Assembly (NCBI GenBank): GCA_026120185.1 | Contig: JANUWF010001636.1 | Coordinates: 1,860,001 to 1,924,000, forward strand | Length of the DNA stretch: 64,000 bases | Reading direction: 5' to 3' | Source of the DNA: Voacanga thouarsii | Taxonomy: Eukaryota > Streptophyta > Magnoliopsida > Gentianales > Apocynaceae | Part shown: positions 39,197-51,143 of the stretch, piece by piece | Numbering within the stretch: the first letter of the stretch is position 1 | Layout of the letters: each line of letters opens with the position of its first letter | The notes under the pieces: generated by a model | What the model was told of the DNA's origin: nothing | Seen by the model: only the letters and a program-made list of their open reading frames with translations | The model's database searches: none | Program-made: the position numbers and the translations under genes

Positions 39197-42100
39197 TCAT
39201 ATGATGGTTCCGTCTTTGATTGTTGCATTCTTCAGTATGACTGTGATTCCAGCTCTGATGTAAAATCCTTCTTCACCCCTATCTGCCTCTTCAACACCCT
39301 GAAAAATCCATTGAAATGTAATATCATTCCATATGCACATGTTAGATTCAAATAGCCAGTATTAGTTGTGTATAAAAGATATGATTCTTACATCCTTATT
39401 TGCAATGACCACATCTTGTCCAATCCTGGCGTTCTTGTCAATAATACAGTTTCTTCATGACAAATCACAAAAGAAAATCATTAGTAGCTTGAACATCAAC
39501 AGTACAGATTTGCTTATGATTTTGTTCACCTATAACTTACAGGTCAATTATACTTGTACTGGGCTAATGATTGATTGAACATTCAAATGGTGAAAATTCT
39601 TTTTCCCTTTTCTTCTTTCTTCTTTTTTCCTTTTTGCCAGTGCGTTGCATTTCAAACGACAGCTTAGTTAGTTCCTTTTATGTACCTGATTTTCGTGTTC
39701 TGCCCAACACCAATGGGAACTTTCCTATCAGCCAATAATGAAGCAATTTCAGGTTCTGTTTGATAATAATCAGCACCCATCATCATGGTATCCTGAAATT
39801 TGGAGAAAAAGAAAATCGATAGTAAATACACAATTGTAACAACGCGCCCGAATTTACTTCCAAGAAAATATATGGAAGTTTCTTCATGAAAGTGCAATTA
39901 AAGTAAATAGCCCTGTTCCAATTCTAGATATCAACCAAAGATAACTATTGGAAATGCATGTGTGGCTCTAAGAATTTATCCTCTACATTTAACTTTAGAA
40001 ATTCAGCAACCTAAAGGAGTAATTCTACGTAGAACATATATTCTATACATCTTGAAATTCTAGATTGCCTTCTCCGATCCATTGCAATCCCACATTGAAA
40101 GGCTACTGATGTCTTGCTAAAAGAGAGCCAGAAGAAGAGATTAGTCAAATGACTTACAATCAGCTCTGCACCATAATCTAAGCGTGACCGCACCCCCACT
40201 ATAGAGTGCTGGACACTGCATTCCCGTAGAAAGCAACCGTGTGAAACTATTGCGTCCACAATCTGAGAAAGACCAATAAACTCTTAGTTGGACAAGAATA
40301 AGATGCTCTAGGCAAACATCGAAGCTTAACCACTTACCCTGCATCTTTCAACTTTTGTTGGGGGTAAGAATCTTGGAGATGTATAAAATGGATTCTTTGG
40401 GTCATTAAAATCAAACTTTGGAGGCTGCCAAAAGGAATGTTTCACATTTAGGACGAACAGTTCAATACTATCCAATAATAAATATTACAGTGTACCAAGT
40501 CAGGCATTATTCAAGTGCTAAAAAAAAACAATTATCAAATTAAGCACAAGGATTTTGTATTTTGATCCACTTCTCTTTGTTTATTATGAAATACTCTTAA
40601 AACCTGCAGATGAGAGCTCATCTGCACTTTCTCCATCCATGCATGTCATTTCAGAAACAAAGTATACCAACTATCAAGGGCATTTCTTTATTCACCAAAA
40701 TTTGGACCCCAACATTCACTTTTTGATTTAATGGAGAATTACAGCAGGAAATTATTCTCATAAAGATGGAAATCACCTGCTCTGCTAGGGCCAAATTGGC
40801 ATCGAAAAAAGACTTTATTGTTCCAATGTCCTCCCAATAATCCCTAAACAAATATGCCTGAGAACAGAAAGAACCAGATAAAAAAAAAAAAAAAAAAAGA
40901 GTAAAATATTATGACCAGTGTCCACTCATTTGACCAAATGCAAGTAGAAGATGTACAAATTAAAAAGATACAAGTTCCATTTACCTGAACATTGTGATCC
41001 TTCACAGCTGAAGGAATTATCTCAGAACCAAAATCATTGCATGAAGGATATTTCCAAGTTAGCAGCTTCAATAGAACATCAGTTTTGAAGACATAAACAC
41101 CCATTGATGCAATGTAAGGATATTGCAATGCTTCTTTCTCAGAAAGTCCAAGAAGAGAGGTGTCAACTTGCTGCAGAGCAATAAAACATTAAAATCACAA
41201 GCCACATCCTAAGATAAATAACTTGAAATGCATAGCAATGTGGATACCAAAGTGAACCAGAGATCCACTCAAGTCCAAAATATCAAATAGGGACCACTAT
41301 GGACAAGAAAGAGGTTGATTAAATTTAAATACCATCGCTTTCAAAGATGAGCCTTTGGGTTTCTCAGAGAAGTTGATGATACGGCCTGTCTCATCAATTT
41401 TCATCAGTCCATAATCTGAAGCCCGACTGTCAGGAAGAATAAGAAAATGAAAATACAAGTCTTGAACCTAGTTGGAGATTACTTTCAGAAAATTAACAAA
41501 TGAGAAAACTTAATGCTCTCTTCAGTTCATCTATGAATGTTCTCTAGACAATGAAAAAGACAAGGAAGGCAGTTTTGCATCTTACAATTTATTCTCACCT
41601 TAAAAGGACAAGAAGATGTCCTTCATGGTGGGCTTTAACTATCTCTAATTTCAGAAAAAAGAAATACGGACCTGTCATCCATGGGTACACAGGAGACTGT
41701 AATATCAGCATCTGAATCTATGTGTCTCTGCAAGCACATTTTGTATTAGTAACGTAAAGCTTTATAATCAAGGGAGAATCGATTAGATACAACATGTAGC
41801 AAAAAATTAACAGATACCTGAACAAAGTCCATGTAGTTCATCCTATAAAGATGATCACCAGACAAAATCACTATATGATCAACATTCTTGGTCTTGGCAT
41901 CCTACAAAAACCATTTCAGACCAATATTAATGGTTTGAAAAGAGTTACTGTCTGATGGTGACTGATTCCAATACGCACCTCAAATACCCATATAAATTGC
42001 CGAACAGCATCTGCAGTACCCTGGAACCACCTTTGGCCTGCTTCCCCTGGTGTCTGAGTTGCAGCAAGAACCTGGTTTCCAGATAGAATTGGCTTTAAAT

Positions 42101-43243
42101 CATTTGATGGTACTATTTATCAATTTCTCGTACTTCTCTTTTTCTATTATGTTTTCTGATAGGCAAACGGAGGGGAATCTCATTGGCATTAAGATTTTTC
42201 CTTCTCTTATCCTAAAACACCTCCACAAATTACAAGTTACTTTATTTTAGAAACTGACGAGGTATGAGTTTCAGAAACTAGTATTATTACTTCTAGTTTA
42301 CTGAAAAAGATATAGGCATACCTCTACAAATCCATCTCCAAAATTTACACCATTCCCAAAATTGTAAGTTCTAGCAAGGTGACGGTTTAGGGAAAAGGAA
42401 TTGAATTGAGTCAAAATGAAAATTTTCCGAATGCCACTGTTGATGCAGTTACTCATTGGTACATCTATTAGCCTATAGCAACCTCCAATTGGAACCTGCG
42501 TTTCACACGAAATGGACACAAAATTCAGATCAAGAGTTTGATCAATTTTAATTAAGTCCCAAATTCATCCATGCAAAATACGTTCAACTTCAGTGGTCCA
42601 GTGCTGATTCTTTTGTATTGGCTCATTAGAATAACAAGTTCTTTAATTATTTTTTGGTGATTAATCCTCAGAGTCAACTTTTTGCGCAACAGACCATTTT
42701 GTGTACACAATGATGAATATCGTCCCACTTACTGCCGGTTTAGCTCTTTTGCTGGTGAGAGGAAAAAGGCGAGTTCCTGCACCTCCACCCAGGATGATCG
42801 AAGCTACACTCTTAGGATCTACCGTATGGTGATCATCCTCAAACAATGGTTCTTCCCATGTCTAAAACCAATATGAACAACAACGCAACAAAGCATGAGA
42901 AACATATGACAAATAATTAGATTACAGAAGAGTATTCTCATCAAGCAGTTCCAGTAAAATAACATTAATAAAGGTTAAAAAAGATTATCAAGAACAGGAT
43001 GAAGATCCTCACCAAAATCTCTCTGTTTATATCTTGTGTAAAAATAGAGAAAGCAACAGCGGGCTTGATCTTCTGGACCCTACCTACACCTCTGAAGCTC
43101 TCACGCAACTTGGTGCCAAATGTCTTGTTTTTGAAACTTCCCTTGATCTTCTGGCCCCAAAAAGCCTTTTGTTCTACATCAAAAACCTTGCTGATTTGCG
43201 CAGGATGTGCATTGGCTTTCATAGTGGCACAGCAAGAATCCAT
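39197..43243 (-). CDS. APL: Glucose-1-phosphate adenylyltransferase (ADP-glucose pyrophosphorylase) large subunit, plastid
   Basis: There are fourteen minus-strand exons: 43243-43013, 42861-42733, 42495-42322, 42071-41979, 41901-41818, 41727-41672, 41426-41333, 41170-40985, 40857-40777, 40424-40338, 40262-40158, 39792-39686, 39452-39392 and 39298-39197 (TGA). All phases close, giving 529 aa. The heterotetramer makes ADP-glucose from glucose-1-phosphate and ATP, the committed step of starch synthesis. A transit peptide covers roughly the first 70 residues. [20 protein letters not shown] (99-118) is the nucleotide loop; [60 protein letters not shown] and [18 protein letters not shown] follow; the C-terminus ends ATIKDGTII, as in large subunits. 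The start at 43243 (MDSCC) has the better context; an ATG two codons upstream (43249) is the alternative. Which large-subunit paralogue is undecided. Confidence 0.96.
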
Positions 43244-45720
43244 TTTCATGCGGCAAACAAAGAACAGTCCAAACGCCAACCCAGATAACAAATCCCAGAT
43301 AATCCAGCAGAGATTCTTGTACGCAATCAAAATATAGCAACTACTAAGAATATACTGCAGAAAGAGCAGAGTATCTGCCTGATAGCAAGCAAATATTGAA
43401 AGGTGGAATTACTTTCCCGAACGATCGAGGATTCACGTGTACATTGCCACTAAATATCTGGAAAAGGTCAAAACTTTATTTCTGATTCTGACCCAAACCA
43501 TTGCTAATCCTAAATAAAACAGCAAGCCAATAAGTATTTAGATCGGAAAGATGACAGTGATTAAATAACGGATCCTACACCTTGCGATGAAAAGATAATA
43601 CTAATGATTGCTAAAAAGTAGGAACTTTTAGGATGCAATAAATATATCAGATGTGAAATGAAACGGGAAGAGAAGAGAACAGAAGAGCAGTGATAATATT
43701 GGACTTGAGGCAAAGAGCAGCCTGAAATATGGTCTGCTGTGCACTGATATTGAGTTGGAGAGTGAGTGAAGGGAGAGAGATCTGCAAGAATGACCACCGG
43801 CCAGGAGTGTGCTGGGCTAATGGCAACGAGACTCCAGAATTCTTCAATCGAAGCTACAGCTATGAAGTCCACTAGCTTCCCGTGCCGGACCTATGAGTTT
43901 GGTCAAACGTTGATTACTTTAATTATGATTTGGCTTACCATGTCCTGCTGCTATTTCCCATGGGAAAATTTTAGGTGAACAGAGTGTATACTAAACTTTT
44001 AAGTGATTATATTATATTTTGATAAATTTATAATATTATATAATATTTATTGTGTAATTTATACGTAATATAATTATTTAAAATATTAAAAATATGTATA
44101 CAAGAGTGCCTCTAAAATTTTTTCCCAATTTACCGTTCAAGCACATGGACTAGTGAGGGTAGTGACTTGAGGACTATTTCATTTTAGGAAGAGTATGATA
44201 ATACAATATGATAGGCATAGTACAAAGAGGGAGGAAAGACAAATTTTTTGTTCACTTTATAAAGTGTTTAAAATTATAATTAAAAGATTATGTGAAAATA
44301 TCAAATTACTTTTTTTTATTATTATAATTGAGATATTATATGTAAGGAGTAAAATATAAATTCATTAGATATTATTGAGTGAACCACTAAGGGTGTAGGA
44401 CACACCCCATAATCTCATCTCAAAGTAAGTTCGAGGGTAGGATTCGAAATCGAGCACTATTAAAATAAATAAAAAATAATAATTCAAAACGAGTTTGTTT
44501 TTTAAGATAGAAATAACTTATTTAATTAATTTACGCTAGCAAAACAATCTTAGCAATACAGATGTTATAAAATTATAGGACTTTCCTCTTCTTTTATAAT
44601 AAAAAAGGTGTAATAAGAAAAATTCAAGAAATACTCGTAACATATCCTTGATGTATAAAGATTATACAATATTGGAAATATGAATGTCGTTTATTTAAAT
44701 ATCAAATTTTCATTTTTTTTTTTTGGGGCTGGAGGGGGGGGGGAGCAGCTTTCCCAGGTACAAAATTTTCACTTTAGTGCTTTTGTTCTCCTCTTTCCAA
44801 CCAAAACGAGGATCGAGAATTAAAAAAAAAAAAATCATTATATTCTCAGCTCAAAAAGTTTGATTTGAATCTACCATGAATTCACAGATTTTATAAGGAA
44901 TGATTTGAATGTGAAGTGTTAAGGTTTGGGTATAATTCAAAAGTCAAAAGTTTGTTGCACTTTTAACCTTCTCTCAGCTAATTTTATCTTTAAACATTAT
45001 CGAATTCACTCATTTGTTAAAATATTGTGATGTCTTATCTTTAACAAAATAATCAATTATTCAAATCTTATGAAGTATGAAATAAGAATAATAATCAATT
45101 ATTTTTTCATGTGACAGAAGTTGAATATTTATCATTATCGTATTTTCAAACTTATATTGTTATTTTGAAATATAAATAGAACAAATTTTTTATTTTTATT
45201 GTACAAATTTAATACTTAAAAAAAAAAAAGTTTACACGGATGAATATTTACAGTTCTATTTAAGTTTTCGACCTGTCATTAGTAATGATTGATTATTGAT
45301 TATTAATTTTTTTTAATTTTAATAACTAACACTGAAAATGGCAAACATATGAAACTGAAAATATACTTACAGAGCGAAATAATTTACAGAGCATTATTGA
45401 AACTATTTATCTCTATGTTTGAATGATTTTATTGGTACCGAAGAAGATGTCTGTACCAAAATGCTTGAAACTATTGGATCACATCCTTATAAATGTCAAC
45501 TTCATCTCATTTATGCGAAGCTTTTAAACTTCTGGAATGTCACCCTTTACACTGCCGGTGAAAGATCTTCACAGTGAAGCAAATCACAGTCAAGCTAAGG
45601 AAAAAAGGCCTTGGATGTTTTTCTTTTTTATTCATACCATCGCAAAGAGAAACCAAGAGCGTAAAACAAAAAGTACCATGCTTTTTGCCATCTGTTTATG
45701 CCAAATAATATGGTATCCAT
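43244..45720. other. Upstream region of APL and AT-rich spacer
   Basis: It includes the APL leader and promoter (exact start not resolved). A G-run lies near 44724-44743 and A homopolymers near 44821-44833 and 45218-45229. Short open frames (for example 43766-43978) have no recognisable domain. No RNA gene was recognised. Confidence 0.45.
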
Positions 45721-45749
45721 CCTATGTTTTTTTTTTAAAAAATTATTAT

Positions 45750-47076
45750 TATTATTTTAATTTTATTTTATCCTTGATTTTATTCATTGGATCGGATAAA
45801 ATTAAAATAAAATTATTTACTCTTAGAATTAAACACTCATAAATAATAAGTCTCAATTATTTATTTTCTAAGTTTCATTAAACAGTCCAATAAATAATTA
45901 ATAAGTCCAAATAGACCAATGTAAAATATCAGGCATTTTATTTAATTTCTATCTAGATTAATTTTTTAATTATTCAATTTGGGTCTTGGGCCCTAAATAA
46001 TTAATTAACTAATTAAATTAGATAAAATATATACTCTCTCGAATATTTTATTTTATTCTAGTCTAATAATAAATTAGGTTACTTAAATAAAATAAAATAA
46101 AACTCATAATTATTAAGACCAATTCCTTAACCCAAATCTGTCAATACTTAAGGGCTATTTCGGGGACTAAAAGATACATCGTTTTAGCTACTAAAATAAC
46201 CAAAATACCCCTACTATATAAACATTTATATTTTACGTTTTAAATATTTTCTAATATCACTATAAGAAAATATTGACATCAAGGATAATGCTGCGTTAGT
46301 AAAGTTTTCGACTTACATGTATCATGACTAAAATACCCCTCTACGCATCGCCGTACATTTAGAGAAGAGGAATGTATTAACACCTCTCTAATAGATATTT
46401 ACTATCCTTAAACCTCTAACCTAATAATCCACGACTCCTGAAATGTTTTCACTTTCTAAGAGGAGTTACCCTAAAATAAACATTCAAGTCATGTTTCGTA
46501 GGGCTCTGGATATTTAGATAATTTGAACAATCACAATGGGCGATATAGCGCAAAAATTATCTTGTACAAGTTTATCTTAACTAATTAGTCACATATACCC
46601 AACATACAAGTATATCGGCTATACAAAAAAACCTTAACTATAGCATATCAAAATACATACTTCTGTAGCAGTAATAGTTTGGGTTTCTTTTAAATAGTAC
46701 TTTTAGAAACTATTATTACAGATCCTTTTTTCCGTATTCGAAATACGCTCATGAAGTGAGTGGATTATTCACTGGTTAAAGGTAAGTCATTTCTCATTTA
46801 GAATTTATAAAACAATAACCTAAACATGATAAGATTCACATTCTCATCAATCAATCGGTTATGAACAAATATTTATGTGTTAAGTAACCTGTGATCCATA
46901 CCTTACTGTGAAAGACCACCATTTACATGGGTCACTTACTTAAACACATTGTGTCAATTCGAAACGTAGATTATACACAAATAAAATATAAATTCACAAA
47001 CAAATTTTGAAAATAAATTATTTATTAATAAATTCAATAATTACATAAAAAACTAATTTAGAGGACATATATTTCA
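45750..47076 (-). mobile_element. Possible copia-type solo LTR, borders uncertain
   Basis: Read on the minus strand from 47076 the sequence starts TGAAATATATGTCCTC, resembling the TGTTGAAATATATGTCC starts I associate with large plant copia LTRs. A long non-coding stretch follows without gag or pol. The left end near 45750 and any target duplication could not be fixed. This could equally be unrelated spacer. Confidence 0.3.
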
Positions 47077-47510
47077 ATATGTATCATGTGATACTGAAAT
47101 TGACGATGATTCTTCAAAGTCATCCTTTAACTTTCTAATAATCAAACTGTTGAATAATCGTAAAAACAGGTTTAAATGCATCCTTTTTAGTAGAGGGGCA
47201 TATATCTCAAAGGAACGCGGGGGCTAGAAAGTATGTTTTGAGTAAATTTGTTCCTGTACAATAAGCCCGCAAATAAAAAGATAAATTGTATTAGACAAAT
47301 TTTGTGCTATAAAATTATTTCTCGATTTTATAAATTAAAGGGGACTTCTGCATAGCAAAATTGGAATCCACGAATTTAGCATTCATCACATCAGTAAAGA
47401 AAGCTCAATGGCGTGTGTATATTGGATAAAGAAATGCGTGACTAAAAAGTGCGCTCGGAGTAAATTTATTTTTATATAATAACTCACAAATAAAAAGATA
47501 AACTATAGTA

Positions 47511-47791
47511 CTCCCCCGTCTCATTAAAGTTGATAATGGTTGACTTGGCACGATATTTTATGTAAAAGTAAAAATTAGAATATAATAATAATATAATATA
47601 ATAAGAATAAAAAATATGTGAGTCCCATAATACTTTATGTCAAATCTAAGAATATAAATATAATATATGTGGGGTATATTGATTATTTTATAATAAATTA
47701 TATAATAAAAAATTTCTTTTTAAAGAAAGTGTCAAATTTAATGGGACATCCCAAAATAATAAGTAGGTCAATTTTAATGGGACGAAGAGAG
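47511..47791. mobile_element. Stowaway-like MITE family F (281 bp)
   Basis: It begins CTCCCCCGTCTCATTAAAGT and ends ATTTTAATGGGACGAAGAGAG, terminal inverted repeats. TA lies on both sides (47509-47510 and 47792-47793). The sister duplicate copy 1 shows the uninterrupted site, confirming the boundaries. Confidence 0.85.
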
Positions 47792-47890
47792 TATTAGATA
47801 AGCCCAGCACGACGGAATTATGGAGAATTTTATAAATGAAAGGGTAGAATCCACCCTCCAGAGTTTAGCATTTATCCCATCAGTAAAGAA

Positions 47891-47903
47891 AGCCCAATGG
47901 GCT
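47891..47903 (+). promoter_or_regulatory. Paired site II motifs (AGCCCA-A-TGGGCT) upstream of the RF2-like gene
   Basis: AGCCCA at 47891-47896 and TGGGCT at 47898-47903 form a palindrome just upstream of the probable transcribed region. In duplicate copy 1 the matching site reads AGCTCAATGGCG, so only copy 2 has intact motifs. TCP binding is inferred from the known consensus. Confidence 0.5.
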
Positions 47904-48732
47904 AAATACCATATATGGGTTTCGTTAAACGCCAGGGGACGAAGAGAAAAAAAAAAAGAAAAAAAGACGTTTCAAGAGCAAGCGTTTTTCCTTTGAAAAC
48001 GTAGGGACAGAAGAATCTCCTCTTCCTGAGAAAGGACGGAGAGTGCATAGTTTCACTTCCATTTGATCCCAGTTCAAGTCCTTTCTCTTTGCCAACCCAG
48101 TAACGTTTTTGATTCTTTTTCTGCTTCCCTTCAAGTTCTTGATTCGTGGGAGGTATGCTCTGTTTTCTCTCCTTATGGCTTTTGGTTTTTCTTTTGTTTT
48201 GTGATTCGTAATTTGAGTGGTATATGACTTCAATCAACTGGGAAGACTTGAATTGAGCTGCATGAATTATATCTTAGGTTTTCAGCTGAATATGTATGGA
48301 TAACATGTGGAATTGATTGATTTTATCTGAAGCGTTTAGTTTCAGGGTTGATTGTTACGGCCGCTGTTATAACAGCAAAATTCCAGCTTTAGTAAAACCC
48401 ATGGAAGTTGGATTGTGTTTTCTTGTTTTTCTTTCGTAAGATAGTGGGATTTCTAAACTCCAAGTATATAGTTCCAAGGGACAACCTCGGTATTTGTTTT
48501 CTTATGTGGATTGTTTGCGGTACCATCTATAAGTTTTTCTGGCAGACTCGTGTCAGTTTGTTCGAAACGGCAAAGGAATTCTCATATGATGTCCTTAAGA
48601 AAGGATAAAGGGAAAAAAATAAAGCCTACAACTTTATGTTATTATGCTTCCTTTATCTTTAGCTTTCTCGTAGCCTAATTAGTTCTTTTGCATATGGTTT
48701 TATTTTCAGGTTACATATGGTCCATCCTAAAG

Positions 48733-51143
48733 ATGTCTTTCACTGCGAGTACAATTGCCAGCCCATCGGTATTATCAATTAGTATGTCAATATCTATTTC
48801 ATTATTCAGAGTATACATGTGAAACAGATTTTTAACAATGCTACGCATTGATGAGCACGCTTACTTTCCCAATCACTTTTAGGCTGCCGCTAGGCATATG
48901 AATTTTTGACAGTGCAACTATGACAACAATTTACATCTAGTGGAATACTATACAAAATGAAGATACTTATCCCTAAATATGCAGCTTTTGCTTGTTCCTT
49001 ATCTACCTATGCATAATATAGACCTGAATATTTCCATTAGGATGCGAGATAGGAAGAGGTGAGAGCCTCCTGAATTAATAACAGATGCAGTCTTTTTGGA
49101 TATGGATCGGGACTTCACCTATATGTGAAATGTTAAAACTTCCATTATCTAGCTGTGACAGCTTTTACAAATGTAGCAACTTTATTAGTGTTTTTTTAGC
49201 ACCATCACTGCTTGATGATTTGGGAATGTCATACAATAATGAAATTGATGACCTTTTAAGGAACTAAGCATCTGGAGACGGTGACCTGCCTGATATTCTG
49301 TTCATCCTTTGGTTTGATCTTGTATGCCTCTCGAGTGATGCACCAAACTTACCTATATTTATTAGTATATTAACTACACGTGTACACAGATAAGTTAGAT
49401 ATATGTAACTTCAGATTGTTTGATTTAGATGAATATCACTATTAGTTATCCTTGTTGGTTTTCAGTTTAGGTTCTGAATATTGTTTCTTTTTGAGGATCT
49501 AGGCCATACTTTCAAACTTAATTTTATGTGAGCTCGTAAAATTAGTTTGTGAAATCAAATTTAAATAAACAAAGATAGCTTATATTCTTCTTTTGGCTGA
49601 CTGGGGTAGATAAAAATAAAAGCAATTCCATTTCAATATTCTATGATGCACATCTATGGGGGTTATCATATTCCTTAATCTCACTCTTCCTAAAATTTAT
49701 ATGATGTCCATCTTGGAACTTAAATAGACATTGGTGTTTGGTCAGGATATTATGCTTCCTTTTGCACCTTTTCTTGCTTAATTGGTCATCATTGTTTCAG
49801 CAATAGGCAAAGGTCAAAGGCAGACACAGAGTAAACTTGTTCCTTGTGAGCCTGTTGGATTCAAGTTACTGAGCAAACAGTTTCGACATCTAGTGACAGG
49901 AAGACCCATGGCATATACTGTTTGGGAGAAGCATGCTTCCGTAATATGTGCTGTCGCTCTGGTAATTTTAGCTTTCATACTGTATCTTTTAGATACATCT
50001 GACTCATTGTATTCAGCATCTTCTGAGAGCATATGTTCTAATACAGGTTTTATGAGTTAAATATGTGTATTGTCTTCTCCCTTCACCCTTCTCCACAACT
50101 TCTAATGCGTGCTTCATTCTTTGGTCTGGCCGAGGGAATGGTGTCTCGGCATGCATGACTTTTGTCAGCCCTGTAATTCAGCAGTAACTAACTCACAATG
50201 AGGGATTTTAGTTGCACTTTTAACCTTCCTAGCTCTACTTTTTGGAGATGGAGGACAGCTTATGTTGCACTTGTGATGTCATGGGATGTATATGAATGCT
50301 TATTGCTTCAATATTAACTGTGATATTATTAATGGGATTTGTAGTCATTGCACTACATCATAAGTGCAACATAACCTGTGAATGCTTATTTCTTCAGTAT
50401 TAACTGTGACAGTATTAATGGGATTTGTTATTATTGCAGTACATAACTTTGGAGCCCCTCTTTATTTTTCAGTATTAACTTTGAGAGGTTTAATTAAGCC
50501 TTTTCTCTTTTACTTCTCAGAATGCAAGGTGTGCTGTGGAGCAAACCCAAACAGTTACACGGCAATCATCAACAATTACCGTTGCCCCTGTTCAAGGTAA
50601 CCTTTTAAGCTTGATGCTTATTTGGCTAGTAAATATACCAATCTGCCAATTATTTTCCCAAGTACAATATAATCTTTAGATGGTTTCTCATCTGCTTGGA
50701 TGTTGAATCTTCTGGCTTGCTCCAATATTATTATTTGAAGTTAGAATCTCTCTCAGAAATATTGTGGTTATCCAGGACACGAGTGAATTAATAGACTGGA
50801 CAATTGTAATTTTCCTGGCATGAGCTAAATAATGAATTCAGCTTGCTTAGCTATCTGATTTCTGTTTCTGATGATTTTTGGATTCCCTGATGAAAAAATT
50901 TTAACTAATTCATGAAATGGTGAAATGTTCAATTGGATTCCAGGAAAGGAAAAATCTCCGGAACTAGATGACGGTGGGACAGGATTTCCACCTGGTGATG
51001 ATGGTGATGGTGGAGGTGGTGGCGGTGGAGGTGGAGGTGGAGGTTATTGGTCTGGGGGTTTTTTCTTTTTAGGCTTTCTTGCATTCTTAGGCTTCTTGAA
51101 GGATCAAGAGAGCGAAGAGCCTTATCAAGATGACAGAAGATGA
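48733..51143 (+). CDS. Small glycine-rich organellar protein, FERTILITY RESTORER RF2-like
   Basis: There are four coding exons: 48733-48781, 49807-49961 (or 49801-49961), 50521-50596 and 50944-51143 (TGA). The total is 159 or 161 aa depending on which of two acceptors 6 nt apart is used. A non-coding first exon (about 47930-48152, donor GTATGC, acceptor at 48709) precedes the start. The N-terminus MSFTASTIASPSVLSIS suits organelle targeting. The C-terminus is acidic (PELDDGGTGFPPGDDGDGG), then a poly-Gly run, then YWSGGFFFLGFLAFLGFLKD, a hydrophobic segment probably inserted in a membrane, and a charged end. This Gly-rich/FFFLGFLAFLGFLKD arrangement matches proteins annotated as RF2-like, mitochondrial, as I recall; molecular function is not established. 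An out-of-frame ATG lies 16 nt upstream at 48717. Confidence 0.7.

Larger units (their letters stand above)
47228..47903 (+). repeat. Direct duplication upstream of the RF2-like gene, one copy interrupted by a MITE
   Basis: Copy 1 (about 47228-47413) and copy 2 (about 47447-47903) share GAGTAAATTT, CACAAATAAAAAGATAAA-like sequence, TATTAGA(C/T)AA, TTTATAAATKAAAG and TTTAGCATT..C.CATCAGTAAAGAAAGC in order. Copy 2 additionally contains the MITE 47511-47791. Confidence 0.75.

Noticed and set aside
43244..43330. Extended APL N-terminus from 43330
   Set aside because: The upstream start is TTG, and the extra residues are hydrophobic and unlike a transit peptide; the ATG at 43243 or 43249 is preferred.
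44436..44458. GGATTCGAAATC resembling a tRNA T-arm
   Set aside because: No acceptor stem or anticodon arm could be paired around it; no tRNA gene was found anywhere in the window.
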